From assembly GCA_945890595.1 (NCBI GenBank), contig CAMDCQ010000048.1, positions 1 to 14,319 on the forward strand: DNA of 14,319 nucleotides. The letters are read 5' to 3'. The position numbers were made by a program, and so were the translations under genes. The DNA is from Chitinophaga pinensis (GTDB lineage: Bacteria > Bacteroidota > Bacteroidia > NS11-12g > UBA9320). Positions 12,086 to 14,319 of this stretch are shown here, piece after piece (within the stretch, counting starts at the first letter, position 1; the number at the start of each line of letters is the position of its first letter). Below the pieces are notes generated by a model. It had not been told where the DNA came from and did no database searches. It saw nothing but the letters and a program-made list of their open reading frames with translations.

Positions 12086-14319
12086 ATGAATAAAGTACTT
12101 ACCGTATTATTTGCCTGTTTATTAGGGTCTTCCGTGTATGCTCAGTCCAATTTTGGAAAGCTACAAGGAAACATTACAGACGCTAAAACCAAGGTTCCAA
12201 TCGCATATGCGACTATCCAACTCGAAAAAGATGGTATCCGCAAGGGTGGAACGTTTACCGATGACGAAGGAAAATATGTAATCAATGCCCTTGATCCAGG
12301 GACGTATACGATTACAGTTAAATACATCGATTATCAAGATAAGCAAGTGACTGAGGTCGAAATATCGTCCAACAGCACCAAATTTATGAACATCGAAATG
12401 TCTCAAACTAGTGTTGAAGACGGTGGAGGCCAAGAATTGGGTCCTATTGTTGTTCGTGCAGGTAAACCCATGATCGAAAAGGATAAAAACTCCAAAACGT
12501 TAACGAGTGGTGATATAGCCAGATTACCAACGCGTGATCTAGGTGCAATAGCAGCAACTACTTCCGGAGCAAATCAAGATGGTGATGGAGGAATCTCTTT
12601 CTTAGGAAGTAGAACAGACGGTACAGCCTATTTCGTAGATGGTGTGCGTGTCGTGGGAAGCTCAAGCGTTCCCCAATCTGCTCAAGGTCAGATAGATATT
12701 ATTCAATCAGGTATTCCTGCTCAGTACGGTGACTTTACAGGTGGAGCAATTAGTGTTACCACAAAAGGTCCGTCACGAGGTACATTTAGATCTTTTGAGC
12801 TTATATCATCTAGTCCTTTTGATCCTTATCATTACAATCAAGCAGAGTTTTCTTCTATTGGTCCATTGTGGGTTAAGAATAAAGGTGGAGGAGATAAAGA
12901 ATATGTTGCTCTAGGCTATCAATTGGCAGCCAATATTAATTACACGGCAGATCCTAGCCCTGGGTATGGTGGCTTTTACTACTTAAAAGACGAGTCGCTT
13001 CAAAAAGTTCAGAATAATCCTATCATAGAAAATCCAAATGGTCCAGGGTTTGTCTATAGTTCACTACTCTTAGATAATAATGACTTAGAATGGAGCAAAG
13101 CACGAAAAAATGTGGGTGCTTTTGTAGGAAACGCACAGGGTAAAATAGAGTTTTTACCTAATAAAAGCACATCACTTACCCTGTTTGGCAGTTACAACCA
13201 AGGTCAAGGAAACAACTGGAATTACTCGCAAAGTTTGATGGACTATAACAGCTATAGTAATACTACCAATCAAACACTTAGAACTTATTTGAAATATACC
13301 CAACGTTTGGGAGAAACCTCTGAAGAAGATAAAGAAAAGGAAAAATCGTTGTTTTCGGATGCGTTTTATACCATTCGTCTAGATTATCAAAGTAGCTGGA
13401 GTGAAACACAAAACTCTCAGTTTGGAGATAATATTTTTGATTATGGCCACATTGGTAAGTTTACTTCTAACAGAGTACCAGTTTATCAATACACGGAAGA
13501 AGCAACTCGTTTTATAGATCAAAAAGGAGACACGGTAACACGTGCAGGATTCTTTAATCTGGTAGATTACGGTACCAATAATATCACCTTTGAGGCGAGT
13601 GATAAAAATCCAGAAAGAGCAAAGTATACCCAAGCAATATTTGATTATGCAAAAGCGGCTTTTGGAGGTTCAAATAGATCTGGTGTATTTAGTGACGATC
13701 AAGTTATTCAACAGCTAGGTTTATTAAATGGATTTACTCCAGGCTTAACCTATTCATTATGGAACAATCCTGGCTCAGGTAACAACGGATATTCTAAGTC
13801 TCAAACAGAAAGAGCTGCGGCATATGCGCAAGGAGAGGCTATTTTAAATTTAGAAAATACGCATGATTTACAATTCGGAATGTACTACGAGCAAACGCTG
13901 TTCAGTAATTGGGGAATTGGAGCAACTAGCTTATGGAGGTTAATGCCATTGTTGGCAAATAGTCATATTTCTAGTTTAGATCAAATTACTGAAAACGGCT
14001 ATATCATTGGAGGTCAGCATTCATATGACGACTTTGGTACATTTACCGATTCTGTTTCGTACAATATCAGAGTAGATGCCGATCAACAAAAAACATTTGA
14101 TAAAAATCTTAGAGCAAAATTGATAGCGGAAGGAATTAAAGATATCAACGGTAACCTATATGGAAAAACTTCCTATATCGACGTTAATAGCTTAGATCCA
14201 AGTGTTTTTAGCCTTGACATGTTTAGCTCTTCAGATTTATGGAACAACGGTAATAGCTATGTAAACTATTATGGTTATGATTACTTAGGTAATCGAACAC
14301 GTAAAAAATTCGGTCTTAA
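12086..14319 (+). CDS. TonB-dependent outer-membrane receptor, N-terminal part (right-truncated by the window)
   Basis: The frame is open from ATG 12086 to the right edge, 744 codons without a stop, and must continue. It has a signal peptide (cleaved near VYAQ at 20), a carboxypeptidase-regulatory-like beta-sandwich domain (about 25-105: GKLQGNITDAKTKVPIAYA, TFTDDEGKYVINALDPGTY), a short linker with a possible TonB-box-like stretch (LGPIVVRAGKP, 118-128), a plug domain (about 135-230: GDIARLPTRDLGAIA, TAYFVDGVRVVG, IDIIQSGIPAQYGDFTGG, AISVTTKG) and the start of the beta-barrel with long Asn/Tyr-rich loops. Such receptors import large or scarce substrates with energy from TonB-ExbBD. The substrate cannot be told; no SusD partner is visible before the edge. 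The 82-nt AT-rich upstream gap holds only weak promoter-like matches. Confidence 0.93.
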   Translation, partial: MNKVLTVLFACLLGSSVYAQSNFGKLQGNITDAKTKVPIAYATIQLEKDGIRKGGTFTDDEGKYVINALDPGTYTITVKYIDYQDKQVTEVEISSNSTKFMNIEMSQTSVEDGGGQELGPIVVRAGKPMIEKDKNSKTLTSGDIARLPTRDLGAIAATTSGANQDGDGGISFLGSRTDGTAYFVDGVRVVGSSSVPQSAQGQIDIIQSGIPAQYGDFTGGAISVTTKGPSRGTFRSFELISSSPFDPYHYNQAEFSSIGPLWVKNKGGGDKEYVALGYQLAANINYTADPSPGYGGFYYLKDESLQKVQNNPIIENPNGPGFVYSSLLLDNNDLEWSKARKNVGAFVGNAQGKIEFLPNKSTSLTLFGSYNQGQGNNWNYSQSLMDYNSYSNTTNQTLRTYLKYTQRLGETSEEDKEKEKSLFSDAFYTIRLDYQSSWSETQNSQFGDNIFDYGHIGKFTSNRVPVYQYTEEATRFIDQKGDTVTRAGFFNLVDYGTNNITFEASDKNPERAKYTQAIFDYAKAAFGGSNRSGVFSDDQVIQQLGLLNGFTPGLTYSLWNNPGSGNNGYSKSQTERAAAYAQGEAILNLENTHDLQFGMYYEQTLFSNWGIGATSLWRLMPLLANSHISSLDQITENGYIIGGQHSYDDFGTFTDSVSYNIRVDADQQKTFDKNLRAKLIAEGIKDINGNLYGKTSYIDVNSLDPSVFSLDMFSSSDLWNNGNSYVNYYGYDYLGNRTRKKFGL

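Noticed and set aside
12142..12914. Several short frames on both strands within the TonB-dependent receptor
   Set aside because: The receptor frame from 12086 is continuous to the window edge and explains the whole region.

Overview
The window reads as chromosomal housekeeping DNA from a member of the Bacteroidota, probably a free-living Flavobacteriales or Cryomorphaceae-like organism (the lineage below phylum is inference). The signs are a low G+C content, AT-rich leaders with almost no Shine-Dalgarno sequences, several -7 elements of the Bacteroidota type (TAnnTTTG), tandem periplasmic OmpH/Skp chaperones next to murI, a LuxE/PaaK-like acyl transferase of the kind typical for the phylum, and a TonB-dependent receptor with an N-terminal carboxypeptidase-regulatory-like domain. 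I see no insertion sequence, prophage, CRISPR array, tRNA or rRNA.

Layout, left to right. The 3' end of uvrC (1-461) overlaps a TTG-started pabB (451-1719). A 2OG-Fe(II) oxygenase (1830-2786) runs convergently, with a 3-nt gap, into hflX on the minus strand (2790-3965). hflX is divergent from a secreted protein of unknown function (3997-5472), which is coupled by a 4-nt overlap to a polytopic membrane protein (5469-6371). Then come frr (6423-6986) and a small two-helix membrane protein (7040-7342), convergent with a 2-nt gap to the luxE-like gene on the minus strand (7345-8313). A lipoprotein gene (8294-8830) starts inside the luxE-like gene on the other strand. After a good hairpin terminator and a new promoter come ompH-1 (8967-9566), ompH-2 (9613-10122) and murI (about 10127-10930). 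The right side holds a D-2-hydroxyacid dehydrogenase (about 11044-12003) and a TonB-dependent receptor (12086 to the edge) that is cut off. Coding density is very high and no gene-free stretch exceeds about 115 bases.

Functional themes: DNA repair (uvrC), folate precursor synthesis (pabB), ribosome recycling and rescue (frr, hflX), envelope biogenesis (two OmpH chaperones, D-glutamate supply by murI, lipoprotein, TonB-dependent receptor), and several uncharacterised envelope proteins. I did not find a novel defence or mobile system. The most useful observations are a murI whose conserved N-terminus has no ATG, GTG or TTG start; a high share of non-ATG starts (six of fourteen visible starts); two divergent gene pairs in which the promoter of one gene is written inside the signal-peptide codons of the other; an altered phosphate-loop residue in the LuxE-like protein; and an uncharacterised secreted/membrane protein pair.
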